Shown here piece after piece: positions 25,470-33,883 of a stretch of DNA of 64,000 nucleotides. Each line of letters opens with the position of its first letter. Position 1 is the first letter of the stretch. A program made the position numbers and the translations under genes. The DNA lies in assembly GCF_031457275.1 (NCBI RefSeq), contig NZ_JAVDWH010000001.1:1116001-1180000 (forward strand). Direction: 5' to 3'. This DNA is from Aeromicrobium panaciterrae. Lineage in GTDB: Bacteria > Actinomycetota > Actinomycetes > Propionibacteriales > Nocardioidaceae. The notes beneath the pieces were generated by a model. The model was given only the letters and a program-made list of their open reading frames with translations. It searched no databases and was not told the DNA's origin.

Positions 25470-26696
25470 TCAGAGCAAGGCCTCCGTGGTGGCGAAGCCC
25501 TTTGCGTTGAGCGTGGCGGCGATGGTCTTCGAGTTGCACACTCCCTGAAGGACGGCCACGGCCTTTCCGTCACAGTTGAGCGTCAGGCCCGGTGCGAGTC
25601 GGAGCGGCACTGCCTTGGGCATGTGCTTCAGTGCAGCGACTACGTCCTTGGCCGACGTTCCGGCGCCGGGAGTCAGGTTCACTGACTCCACGAAGCCCAG
25701 GAAGGTCTGGTAGGCGACCTGGCCGCTGTCGGCGCCCGTGTCGATGTCGTCGCCGAACTTGTCCATGATCGTCCCGAACTCCGACAGACCCTCACGCTCT
25801 GGGATGCGGGTGATGGACGACATGGTCGTCACGCCTTTGAGTCCGTTGGGCATGCTGTCGATCTGGTCCTGCTGGAAGGCCGAGATGTTGGTGATCATCG
25901 GGCCGTCGAATCCCAGCTGGTTGAGCGACTTGATGGCCCTCGTGACGAACGCGTTGTCGCCGAGGATCGTGAAGGCGTCCGAGCCGTTGTTGATCGACTG
26001 CTGGATCGCAGATGTCGGGTCAGCAACCTGCAGCGACAGTGGCACCATTTCGAAACCGATGCCCTGAGCTGCAAAGAGGGGCTTGGTCAGTGCTTCCACC
26101 GGGCCTGTGGCGGCCGGTGCGTCGACGACGATGAAGCCGCCTGTCTTGGCGCCGGCCTTCTTGATCAAGGCGGCGCTCGCCGAGGCGATGGCGAGCGGGT
26201 TCTGGAAGACAAAGCCGGTCTTGCTGGACATGATCGCCTCGTCAGCTGTCAGCGAGACGATGAACGGGACGCCCGTGCCCTCAAGGGCTTCGAAGATCGC
26301 GTGATCCTGGCCGGTGACGCCGGTGGTGACAGCGACGACGCCTTCCTTGGCGAGCTTGACCGCACACGCGGTGGCGGTTGCCGGGGTGGCCTCCGTGGAG
26401 CAGGTGACGAGCTCGATCTTGTTGCCGCCGAGGCCGCCGAGATACTCGTTCGCGTAGTCGGCCGATGCCTGTGCTGCACCGATGCCGTTGCCCAGGGCGC
26501 CGGATCCAGCCTCGGCGTCACCGATGAAGCCCACCTTGACGGGTGAGCCGGTGGCCTTGTTGACGGCACCAAGATCCACATTCGCGGTCTCGTTGCCATC
26601 TGAGTCGGAGCTGCCTGCGCAGCCGGTGAGCGTCAGCGCAAGGCTGACACCAATGGTGAGCGCGGCAATGCGGCCGCGACGTGTCGTGATGTTCAT
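25470..26696 (-). CDS. ABC transporter substrate-binding lipoprotein (Liv family)
   Basis: 408 residues. A signal peptide with lipobox LTLTGC (lipid-anchored C26) is followed by a periplasmic-binding type I fold: VKVGFIGDAEAGSGALGNGI, then VTGQDHAIFEALEGTGVPFI. Two conserved cysteines near the C-terminus (LNCDGKAVAV, GVCNSK) may form a disulfide. First gene of the operon SBP, fused permease/ATPase, LivF, TetR. SD GAGGGAG precedes the ATG. Confidence 0.9.
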   Translation of the reverse strand: MNITTRRGRIAALTIGVSLALTLTGCAGSSDSDGNETANVDLGAVNKATGSPVKVGFIGDAEAGSGALGNGIGAAQASADYANEYLGGLGGNKIELVTCSTEATPATATACAVKLAKEGVVAVTTGVTGQDHAIFEALEGTGVPFIVSLTADEAIMSSKTGFVFQNPLAIASASAALIKKAGAKTGGFIVVDAPAATGPVEALTKPLFAAQGIGFEMVPLSLQVADPTSAIQQSINNGSDAFTILGDNAFVTRAIKSLNQLGFDGPMITNISAFQQDQIDSMPNGLKGVTTMSSITRIPEREGLSEFGTIMDKFGDDIDTGADSGQVAYQTFLGFVESVNLTPGAGTSAKDVVAALKHMPKAVPLRLAPGLTLNCDGKAVAVLQGVCNSKTIAATLNAKGFATTEALL

Positions 26697-26895
26697 GGTC
26701 TCCCTCTTGCGCTACTCCGGTCGCCGAATGGCAACCAGGCTCCCTCCGGCTCCCTCGAACCGGCGCAAAGTGACCTAGGCCACTCGACGTTGAATCTAAA
26801 CACTGTTCAGACACGCGTCAACGAATTGGCGCGAAACTTCCCACGTGTTCAGTTCTGATGCTTGCACGAGAGGGGTTCAGTGCCCTCGAATCGTG
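26697..26895. other. Promoter region of the Liv-type operon
   Basis: A 199-base gap without genes between the stop of the thioesterase gene and the lipoprotein gene, both on the minus strand. It should hold the promoter of the transporter operon; the only structure seen is the palindrome at 26796-26810 and a further half-site TGTTCAG at 26846-26852. Confidence 0.5.
26796..26810. promoter_or_regulatory. CTGAACA-type palindrome upstream of the Liv operon
   Basis: CTAAACA-C-TGTTCAG, one mismatch between arms, about 100 bases before the lipoprotein ATG. It has the same design as CTGGACA-nn-TGTCCAG but a 1-base spacer and A in place of G. It is a candidate operator of the paralogous TetR at 21332-21916. 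Confidence 0.45.
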
Positions 26896-27576
26896 TTAGT
26901 CGAGCGACCCGACGTTGGCTGAATCAGAGACAGATTGCGCCCAGCGCGGAACGATGAACAGGCCTGAAGCCTCAACGGCGGGCACGTCGCTGTCTGCCGG
27001 TCCGATGTGCGCTGTGACGGTGATCTTGCGGCCGTTCTCCTTCGAGATCCAGCCCTTCATCCGCACGCGTCCGAGCGGCAATGGAAGCACGTACCGAAGA
27101 GTCAGCGTGCCCGTGACGATCAGCCGAGTGTGGCGATCGCTCGCGGTCTCGCCCATGAGGTGATCAAGCAGAAGAGACGAGACACCTCCGTGAACACAGC
27201 CTGGAGGGCCCTCGTACGCGACACCGAGATCGAGTTCTGAGCTCACCACGTCGTTGTCATCCCAGCTCAGCACGACGGGCGGTGCGATGGCATTGCGGAC
27301 GCCGACGACGGCATTGCCCCAGTTCCAGGACTTGCCGTCTGAGTTGTAGTGGATTCCGGCGGGCTCGGGAGGGGCATCCTCAGCGAGGATCTGCGACGCC
27401 TGCTGTACGAGCGCGCGGGCAGCAGCGACTCGATCCGCGTCGACCCGGGTGCGGATGGTCAGGTCGCGGACGTCGCGAATGTCTTGCGCCAGGTCGCCGT
27501 ACAACCGCTCCGCTGCTTCGACTTCAGCAGTCGAGAGAGGCGATTCCGAGAAGGACATCGATGAAAGGCTGGACAC
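26896..27576 (-). CDS. PaaI-type hotdog thioesterase
   Basis: 226 residues. A helical N-terminal part is followed by a hotdog domain: VAYEGPPGCVHGGVSSLLLD carries the HGG motif with the substrate-binding His/Gly turn, and LIVTGTLTLRYVLPLPLG the following strands. Likely hydrolyses an acyl-CoA in the pathway. GTG 27576 follows AGGAG at 8 bases. Third gene of the operon that starts at 29683. Confidence 0.8.
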   Translation of the reverse strand: MSSLSSMSFSESPLSTAEVEAAERLYGDLAQDIRDVRDLTIRTRVDADRVAAARALVQQASQILAEDAPPEPAGIHYNSDGKSWNWGNAVVGVRNAIAPPVVLSWDDNDVVSSELDLGVAYEGPPGCVHGGVSSLLLDHLMGETASDRHTRLIVTGTLTLRYVLPLPLGRVRMKGWISKENGRKITVTAHIGPADSDVPAVEASGLFIVPRWAQSVSDSANVGSLD

Positions 27577-27587
27577 TCGTCAGGCTC

Positions 27588-28838
27588 CTAGACCGGTGTG
27601 ATGGGAATTGAGCGGCGGCCTTCGAACGCGAAGTCCGTGCCAGTGCTGAACTTGGCGATCACGAGCTCCTGAGCCTCGGGAGCTGGCTCGTCTCGCCGGA
27701 CCGCGGTGACGACCCACTCGTCGTCGGCGAACGCCTCGATCTCGACATCGAGATGCGGGTCGAGCACGCGTACGACTGCCTGCAATGGGTCGAACCACTC
27801 GGGCCCGCACAGCGAGATCCAGGCAGCATCGTCATGGGCAGGCGAGCGGCGTACGACGATCGAGTCCGTACCGATCTCAGCCGAGACGTACGCGCTCGGG
27901 TTGAGGATCGGGTGCAGCGCGAGCAACTGCAGGGCCCCCTGCTCGTCCTTGGGGATGTCGAGGGCGCGGGCGATGCGGTAGGCCGACATGGCAGCTGAGC
28001 CGGTGGTTTGCTTGCGGCGGATATCGAGGATCTGCTCGGCCGCATCACTTTGCTCGGCGAGCGCGAGGACGAAGCTGTTGTCGAGCAGCGCCATTTGGAG
28101 GCACACCTCGTCGGCGATGCGGATCAGCGCCGATCGCGAGAACGCGGCGAAGTCGAGGTCGGACAGCAGAGGGCCGGAGTAATCGCACAGACCTTCGTCG
28201 GTCTGGTCGATCGGGGTCAGCTCAACCAAGGCAGCTTGTGTCTTGGCATTGATCGCGACCGCCGGGATCGGCTGGGCTTCGGGGTAGGACTCGTCGATGA
28301 TGACGGTCCACGCGCAAGCCGGCGTACGTCCGGCCGGAACCCGAGGCGGCCGGTGGATCGGCCGTACCTGGGCCCTGGGGTTGGATGCGACGGCTGTGGC
28401 ATCAAAGGTCGGGTCCTCGATGTCGTGGCACATGCCCTGCACGTAGTCCTCGCCCATCGGCTCTACGTCCATCAGTGCGCCGCAGTGGTCGAGATGGAAC
28501 GCACCGTGGTGTGGGTCGTCCACGGTGTAGCGGAAGTCGAGGAACTGTGGCGGGGCACCGATCTCCATCTGGATGCCCTTGAAGATCGTCACGACGTCGC
28601 CCTGGCCGTCGACGGCGGGCGCGAACCCGAGTGCCCGCTGCATTCTGCGGGTGTAGATCGGGCTGGCGCCGGCCCACTCTGCGATCGCGATCTGCAGCAT
28701 TGCGTCGCGACCAAAGGCGCTGATGCACCACGCCATACCGGACCGGTCGATCAGGTGTCCTGACAGCAACAGCTCCGGAACCAGGATCGCGAGATCAGCG
28801 TGACTCAGGTCGGCGTAGCGGCTCGCCGGGGGAGTCAT
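27588..28838 (-). CDS. Conserved protein of unknown function
   Basis: 416 residues, no family I can name with confidence. There is no signal peptide or membrane segment. The middle has a His/Cys/acid-rich block, HLDHCGALMDVEPMGEDYV followed by GMCHDIEDPTF and RPIHRPPR, which looks like a metal or ligand site; the C-terminal part is an alternating sheet-like region (EIGTDSIVVRRSPAHDD). I recall similar proteins in mycobacterial and rhodococcal lipid clusters. Its ATG overlaps the stop of the LLM gene (ATGA), so it is co-translated and under the KstR-type box. An enzyme role in the pathway is inferred only from position. Confidence 0.6.
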   Translation of the reverse strand: MTPPASRYADLSHADLAILVPELLLSGHLIDRSGMAWCISAFGRDAMLQIAIAEWAGASPIYTRRMQRALGFAPAVDGQGDVVTIFKGIQMEIGAPPQFLDFRYTVDDPHHGAFHLDHCGALMDVEPMGEDYVQGMCHDIEDPTFDATAVASNPRAQVRPIHRPPRVPAGRTPACAWTVIIDESYPEAQPIPAVAINAKTQAALVELTPIDQTDEGLCDYSGPLLSDLDFAAFSRSALIRIADEVCLQMALLDNSFVLALAEQSDAAEQILDIRRKQTTGSAAMSAYRIARALDIPKDEQGALQLLALHPILNPSAYVSAEIGTDSIVVRRSPAHDDAAWISLCGPEWFDPLQAVVRVLDPHLDVEIEAFADDEWVVTAVRRDEPAPEAQELVIAKFSTGTDFAFEGRRSIPITPV

Positions 28839-29683
28839 GCAGTCAGACCCATGCGCGATGACAGCTTGTCGAGGTAGGCCAAGACCTTGTCCTCATCCGA
28901 GTCGGGGACGCCCCAGATGAGTTCCGTGGCGCCAGCCGCCATCCAGTCGGCGAAGTCTTCGGGCTCAGGCTTCTTGGCGACGAGGATGCGTACGTCCGGC
29001 TCGCCCTCGCGACCAGCATCAGCCCATTCCTTGCGCAGCAGCTCGGCCTTGGCAGCGGTGTCGGTCTCGATCGGCGTGGTCATCCAGCCTTCGGCGTTCT
29101 GCGCGATCCACTTCATGGTTTTGGGGCCGCCACCTGCGCCGATGATCACGGGAATGCGACCCTGCGGGGGCTTCGGGTAGGCCCAGCTCTTGCCGAATGA
29201 CACGAACTGGCCGTCGTACGATGCCTCTTCCTCGGTCCACAGCGCACGCATGGCCTCGAGGTACTCCTTGAGCACGGTGCGGCGCTTGTTGGCCGGCACG
29301 TTGTGGTCGGTCAGCTCGTCGGTGTTCCATCCGAAGCCGGCGCCGATCGTGAGGCGTCCGTCGGACAGGAAGTCGAGCGTGGCCAGCGTCTTGGCGAGCG
29401 TGATCGGGTCAGACTCGACGGGGAGTGCGACGGCGGTCGACAGGCCGATCTTCGTCGTCACAGCAGCGCAGGTGGCGAGTGTCGTCCACGGATCGAGGGT
29501 GCGCATGTAGCGATCGTCGGGAAGCTCCTCGCCGCCGGTCGGATGCAGCGCCTCGCGCTTCACCGGGATATGAGTGTGCTCAGGCACGTAGATCGTGTCG
29601 AAGCCACGCTCCTCGGCAGCCTTGGCGAGATCGGCCGGCCTGATGCCGCGGTCAGAGGTGAAGAGAACAATTCCGTTGCGCAT
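28835..29683 (-). CDS. LLM-class F420-dependent oxidoreductase
   Basis: 282 residues of the luciferase-like TIM-barrel family, subgroup TIGR03619 as I recall: TIYVPEHTHIPVKRE, LDPWTTLATCAAVT, LTIGAGFGWNTDELTDHNV and IPVIIGAGGGPKTMKWIA. These use F420 (or FMN) and act on secondary alcohols, aldehydes or enones. It appears leaderless: TACAGT, 6 bases, ATG 29683. That -10 is overlapped by the KstR-type palindrome at 29693-29708. First gene of a three-gene operon divergent from the GMC gene. Confidence 0.85.
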   Translation of the reverse strand: MRNGIVLFTSDRGIRPADLAKAAEERGFDTIYVPEHTHIPVKREALHPTGGEELPDDRYMRTLDPWTTLATCAAVTTKIGLSTAVALPVESDPITLAKTLATLDFLSDGRLTIGAGFGWNTDELTDHNVPANKRRTVLKEYLEAMRALWTEEEASYDGQFVSFGKSWAYPKPPQGRIPVIIGAGGGPKTMKWIAQNAEGWMTTPIETDTAAKAELLRKEWADAGREGEPDVRILVAKKPEPEDFADWMAAGATELIWGVPDSDEDKVLAYLDKLSSRMGLTA

Positions 29684-29689
29684 GGACTC

Positions 29690-29695
29690 ACTGTA
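29690..29695 (-). promoter_or_regulatory. Leaderless -10 box of the LLM gene
   Basis: TACAGT on the minus strand, GAGTCC, ATG 29683; no SD. Confidence 0.5.
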
Positions 29696-29708
29696 GAACC
29701 TGTTCTAC
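29693..29708. promoter_or_regulatory. KstR-type operator box
   Basis: GTAGAAC-CT-GTTCTAC, perfect 7-base arms, matching the published KstR consensus TnnAACnnGTTnnA at every fixed position. It overlaps the LLM -10 and lies in the spacer of a candidate GMC promoter (TGGACT at 29683, 17 bases, TACTAT at 29706). KstR is the cholesterol-catabolism repressor of mycobacteria and rhodococci; no kstR gene is in the window. Confidence 0.65.
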
Positions 29709-29724
29709 TATCTCGGAATACCGG

Positions 29725-29740
29725 CTGGACACTTGTCTAG
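29725..29740. promoter_or_regulatory. CTGGACA-type palindromic operator (GMC promoter)
   Basis: CTGGACA-CT-TGTCTAG, one mismatch between arms, just downstream of the candidate GMC transcription start near 29718. Its reverse complement is the core of the site at 48975-48992, apart from the central two bases being read on the other strand. Confidence 0.7.
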
Positions 29741-29767
29741 TTTGGAAGGTTCGAGAGAGGTGTGCCG

Positions 29768-31387
29768 GTGATTCAGGCTGACTATGTCGTCGTGGGTGCC
29801 GGTAGTGCAGGGTGCGCCCTGGCCCGGCGGTTGGCGGAGAGCGGGGCCAGCGTCGTCCTCCTCGAAGCTGGCGGAAGCGACACCGCTCGTGGACTCAAGA
29901 ACCTGATCGAGATCCCCGGCGCGGTTGCAGCCTTGCTTTCCACACCGCAGCTCAAGAAGCGCGTCGACTGGGGTTACAAGTCCGTCCCGCAGACGAACGC
30001 CCTGAACAGGGTTATCCCGATGACTCGCGGCAAAGTCGTCGGCGGCTCGAGCTCGGTCAACGGCATGCTCTTCGTGCGCGGCAATCGGCAGAACTTCGAC
30101 GACTGGGCAGCGGATGGCTGCCCGGGGTGGTCGTACGACGACGTCCTTCCCTTCTTCAAGAAGATGGAGGACTGGGAGGACGGCGCCAGCGCGGCCCGCG
30201 GCTCCGGCGGACCGATCAAGGTGCGTCGCCACACCGGCATGACCGAGGCGGCGAAGTCGTACCTGAAAGCGGCCGTCGATCGACTCGGCGTGCCGTTCCT
30301 CGAGGACTACAACGGCGGCGAGCAGGAAGGCATCGGACTCGTTCAGCTCAGCGCTGATCGCGGCGTCCGCTACTCCGCAGCGCGTGGCTACCTTCGTACC
30401 GATCCGCCGGACAACCTCGTCGTGCTCACCCACTCGCGGGCGACCAAGATCGTCCTCGACGGCTCGCGCGCCACGGGTGTCGAGATCATCGCAGCTGACG
30501 GAACGGTCGAGACGATTCACGCCGGCCGTGAGGTCATCGTGTCCGCCGGCACGTTCGACTCCCCGAAGCTCCTCATGCTCTCCGGGATCGGACCCGCAGA
30601 TCACCTCAAGGATCACGGGATCACGGCGGTCGCTGACCTGCCGGTGGGAGAGAACCTCCAGGATCACCTGTTCGTCCCGATCTCGTTCCGGATGGACTCG
30701 GCTGTTCGCCGCCCGACCCCCTTGTACTTCCTGCGGGGTCTGGCCAAGGCCCGCTTCCGCCGGTCCGGCTGGGCCGCCGGCGCACAGTTCGAGACCCTTG
30801 GATTCGTACGAACTTCCCACTCAGGGGCGGCTCCCAACTTGCAGCTGCACGGCCTCTACTGGATCTACCCGTTCCCCAACCAGGATGGCGACAAGGCCGT
30901 GCGTCCGCCCACGACCAAGCCGGGCATCTGTGTTCTCCCCACCCTGATCTACCCCGAGAGCCGAGGGACCGTACGACTCGCTGGTTCTGACCCGACGCTC
31001 GCGCCGCTGATCGACCCTGCGTACCTGTCGGCCGAACAGGACACCGAGGTGCTGCTCGAGGGCATTGCGATGGTTCGCGAGCTGATGGTCGGCGTAGGCG
31101 ACAGCCAGGGCGAGATCGTGCCCGGTCCGGACTACTTCGACCCGGACGCTCTGCGGAAGCTGCTGCCGAACATCGTGCACAGCGTCTATCACCCGGTCGG
31201 CACCTGCCGGATGGGTTCAGATGGCCGCGCCGTGGTTGATCCTGACCTGAAGGTTCGCGGCATCGAAGGGCTGCGGGTCGCAGATGCTTCGATCATGCCG
31301 ACGGTCACGGGCGGCAACACCAACGCTCCTTCCATCATGATCGGCGAACGCTGCGCTGATCTCATTCTGAACAAGGACCAGGTATGA
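29768..31387 (+). CDS. GMC family flavin oxidoreductase
   Basis: 539 residues, choline-dehydrogenase/alcohol-oxidase fold. FAD dinucleotide motif GAGSAGC at the N-terminus, GMC signature 1 GGSSSVNGMLFVRGN, signature 2 SAGTFDSPKLLMLSGIGP, and the catalytic His/Asn region HPVGTCRMGSD with NTNAPSIMIGERCA. It oxidises a hydroxyl to an aldehyde or ketone. I chose GTG 29768, with AGAGG 7 bases upstream, over GTG 29762. It overlaps fadD by four bases and opens the forward operon of the cluster. Confidence 0.9.
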   Translation: MIQADYVVVGAGSAGCALARRLAESGASVVLLEAGGSDTARGLKNLIEIPGAVAALLSTPQLKKRVDWGYKSVPQTNALNRVIPMTRGKVVGGSSSVNGMLFVRGNRQNFDDWAADGCPGWSYDDVLPFFKKMEDWEDGASAARGSGGPIKVRRHTGMTEAAKSYLKAAVDRLGVPFLEDYNGGEQEGIGLVQLSADRGVRYSAARGYLRTDPPDNLVVLTHSRATKIVLDGSRATGVEIIAADGTVETIHAGREVIVSAGTFDSPKLLMLSGIGPADHLKDHGITAVADLPVGENLQDHLFVPISFRMDSAVRRPTPLYFLRGLAKARFRRSGWAAGAQFETLGFVRTSHSGAAPNLQLHGLYWIYPFPNQDGDKAVRPPTTKPGICVLPTLIYPESRGTVRLAGSDPTLAPLIDPAYLSAEQDTEVLLEGIAMVRELMVGVGDSQGEIVPGPDYFDPDALRKLLPNIVHSVYHPVGTCRMGSDGRAVVDPDLKVRGIEGLRVADASIMPTVTGGNTNAPSIMIGERCADLILNKDQV

Positions 31388-33039
31388 CCACAGAGTTCAA
31401 CATCGGTCTCGCGCACGAGCTGCTGGGAGAGGCGCTGGCGGACAACGAGGTGCTCGTCTTTCGCGATCGCCGTCTGACGTACGCAGACCTCGCTTCTCGT
31501 AGCCGTCGACTTGCGACTTATCTCCATCGCGCGGGCCTCGGCGCCCACACCGAGCGGGCCGACCTCGCCAATCACGAGTCGGGCCAGGACCACGTCGCGC
31601 TCTACCTTCACAACGGCACCGAGTACCTCGAAGGCATGCTCGGCTGCTTCAAGAGCCGCTGCGCCTCGATCAACGTCAACTATCGCTATGTCGGCGAGGA
31701 GCTGCGCTACCTGTTCGGCAACGCCAATGCGAGGGCCGTGATCTATCACGGCACGTTCGCTCCTAAGCTCGCCGCCGTACTCGACGCGCTGCCGAACCTC
31801 GAGGTGTTGCTCCAGGTCGATGACGGCTCAGGCAACGAGCTGCTGCCGGGTGCGGTCGACTACGAAGAGGCGCTGGCCTCAGTGCCTGACGAAATGCCTG
31901 ACGTCCAGCACTCGCCGGACGACTTGTTCATCCTTTACACGGGTGGCACCACCGGAATGCCGAAGGGCGTGCTCTGGCGCCAGCACGACATCTTCATGTC
32001 GGCGATGGGCGGCCAGGTTCCTGGCGTGTGGGACGCGATCTCCACGTACGACGAGTTCGTCGAGCGTGCAGTCGCGGGTGCGGCCTCGAACGGCACGATG
32101 GTGATGGTCCCGCCGTTCATGCACGGTGCTGCGCAGTGGTCGTCGTTCATCATGATGGCTGGCGGCACGAAGATCGTGATTCCGAACGAGAACACCCACA
32201 TGGACGCGGCAGACATCCTCCGCACGATCGATCGCGAGAGCGCAGCAACCATCACAGTCGTGGGCGACGCGGTCGTACGCCCACTGCTCGACGAGATCAA
32301 GACGGGCCGGTACGACCTCTCGTCGCTGGTCATCATCGGCAACGGAAGCGCGGCCCTGTCTCCGGAACTCAAGGAGCAGGTGCTCGAAGAGCTGCCCAAC
32401 ATCTTCATCAACGACTCGATGGGTGCTTCCGAGACCGGCGCTCAGGCCTCGCATCTCTCGGCGAAGGGCAACGTCTCGACCGGCAAATTCGCCGTCGGTC
32501 CTGGTGCTGTCGTCGTCAACGAGGACCTGACTGCACTGCTCGAACCCGGGCACGACGGCATCGGCTGGCTCGGACAGGCGGGGTGGGTTCCGCTCGGTTA
32601 CTTCGGCGACGCCGAGAAGACCGCCAAAACGTTCCCGATGATCAACGGCACCCGCTACGCGGTGCCGGGCGACCGTGCGCGTCTCCTCGCGAACGGCGAG
32701 GTCGAGGTGCTCGGCCGCGAGTCCGCCACGATCAACACGGGTGGCGAGAAGGTTTTCGCCGAAGAGGTCGAAGCCGCCATCACCAGCCACGCTGATGTGC
32801 GTGACGTCCTGGTCGTCGGCCGTCCGCACGAGCGATGGGGCAAGGAGGTTGTCGCGGTGATCGAGCTCGAGGAAGGTGCGGAGATCTCCGATGACGAGCT
32901 GGCGGAGCATGCCGGTGAGCGGATCGCGCGCTACAAGATCCCGAAGGGCTGGGTCTACGTACCCAAGATCGTGCGTTCGCCGTCAGGCAAAGCCGATTAT
33001 CGCTGGGCGCACACCGTTGCTGAGGAGGACGCGAAATGA
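31384..33039 (+). CDS. Acyl-CoA synthetase, FadD19-like
   Basis: 551 residues of the AMP-binding family. P-loop FILYTGGTTGMPKGVLWR, adenylate-binding NDSMGASETG, YAVPGDRARLL with the ribose-binding Asp, and the C-terminal ESATINTGGEKVFAEEVE. The first half resembles M. tuberculosis FadD19 and FadD17, which load steroid side-chain or other bulky acids onto CoA. It follows the GMC oxidase, consistent with acid formation from an alcohol and then CoA activation. ATGA overlaps at both ends. Confidence 0.88.
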   Translation: MTTEFNIGLAHELLGEALADNEVLVFRDRRLTYADLASRSRRLATYLHRAGLGAHTERADLANHESGQDHVALYLHNGTEYLEGMLGCFKSRCASINVNYRYVGEELRYLFGNANARAVIYHGTFAPKLAAVLDALPNLEVLLQVDDGSGNELLPGAVDYEEALASVPDEMPDVQHSPDDLFILYTGGTTGMPKGVLWRQHDIFMSAMGGQVPGVWDAISTYDEFVERAVAGAASNGTMVMVPPFMHGAAQWSSFIMMAGGTKIVIPNENTHMDAADILRTIDRESAATITVVGDAVVRPLLDEIKTGRYDLSSLVIIGNGSAALSPELKEQVLEELPNIFINDSMGASETGAQASHLSAKGNVSTGKFAVGPGAVVVNEDLTALLEPGHDGIGWLGQAGWVPLGYFGDAEKTAKTFPMINGTRYAVPGDRARLLANGEVEVLGRESATINTGGEKVFAEEVEAAITSHADVRDVLVVGRPHERWGKEVVAVIELEEGAEISDDELAEHAGERIARYKIPKGWVYVPKIVRSPSGKADYRWAHTVAEEDAK

Positions 33040-33824
33040 CGATCCTTCTCGTCGAGGACTGCGACCGCGTACGCACCGTGACCCTGAACCGTCCGGACGC
33101 ACTCAACGCGTTCAACGAGGCGTTGTATGACGCGCTGACCGAGGCGTTGCGTGCGGCGGCGGCCGATGACTCGGTGGCCGTCGTTCTCCTTACCGGTGCA
33201 GGCAGGGCGTTCAGCGCCGGCACGGATCTTGCCGAGATGGCAGCACGCGTGAGCAACCCCGACTTCGTGCCGGGCAAGCACGGGTTCACTGGGCTGGTCG
33301 ACGCTCTCGAGGAGTTCGACAAGCCGCTGATCCTGGCGCTCAACGGGTTGGGCTTGGGAATCGGCGTGACGATCATCGGCTTCGCTGACCTGGCTTTCAT
33401 GTCGACCGCCTCAAAGCTCAAGTGCCCGTTCGCCAGTCTCGGCGTCGCTCCGGAGGCAGCGTCCAGCTATCTGCTGCCGCAGCTGGTCGGCCGACAGAAT
33501 GCGGCGTGGATCCTGATGTCCTCGGAGTGGATCCACGCTCCCGAGGCGCTGGAGGCGGGTCTGGTCTGGCGGGTGTGCGAACCGGATGAGCTCCTGGACG
33601 CCGCCCGGAAGCACGCCACGACGTTGGCCGCGCTGCCGATCTCGAGTCTGCGAGCCATCAAGCGCACGATGATGGAGCCACTGCGCGAGGGGATCGCAGC
33701 AGCTCGACTTCGCGAGAATCAGTGCTTCGCCGACCTCATGGGTGGGCCAGCCAACACCGAGGCGCTGACGGCGTTCGCTGAGGGACGGGCACCGGACTTC
33801 GCCAACCTCCCCGCTGGCTGGTGA
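33036..33824 (+). CDS. Enoyl-CoA hydratase/isomerase
   Basis: 262 residues of the crotonase fold: LNRPDALNAFNEALY, the oxyanion region GRAFSAGTDLAEMA, LNGLGLGIGVTIIGFADLAF, and FASLGVAPEAASSYLLPQ with one catalytic Glu in place. The residue at the first catalytic site (GLG region) is not Glu, so isomerase or other crotonase activity is as likely as hydration. Third gene of the unit that starts at 29768; 49 bases separate it from the TetR gene. Confidence 0.85.
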   Translation: MTILLVEDCDRVRTVTLNRPDALNAFNEALYDALTEALRAAAADDSVAVVLLTGAGRAFSAGTDLAEMAARVSNPDFVPGKHGFTGLVDALEEFDKPLILALNGLGLGIGVTIIGFADLAFMSTASKLKCPFASLGVAPEAASSYLLPQLVGRQNAAWILMSSEWIHAPEALEAGLVWRVCEPDELLDAARKHATTLAALPISSLRAIKRTMMEPLREGIAAARLRENQCFADLMGGPANTEALTAFAEGRAPDFANLPAGW

Positions 33825-33838
33825 GTTCGCACAAACCC

Positions 33839-33883
33839 TTGCCTTGAGCGTGCGTCGCGCTTAGACTGGACACATGTCCAGTC
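33839..33883 (+). promoter_or_regulatory. Promoter and operator of the cluster TetR gene
   Basis: -35 TTGCCT (33839-33844), a 17-base spacer, -10 TAGACT (33862-33867), then 6 bases to ATG 33874, so transcription should begin at the start codon. The perfect palindrome GACTGGACA-CA-TGTCCAGTC (33864-33883) covers the end of the -10, the start site and the start codon. This is the best-formed copy of the CTGGACA operator and fits autorepression. Confidence 0.75.

Noticed and set aside
26796..26810. This palindrome as a KstR box
   Set aside because: AAC and GTT are three bases apart, not two, so the KstR consensus is not met.
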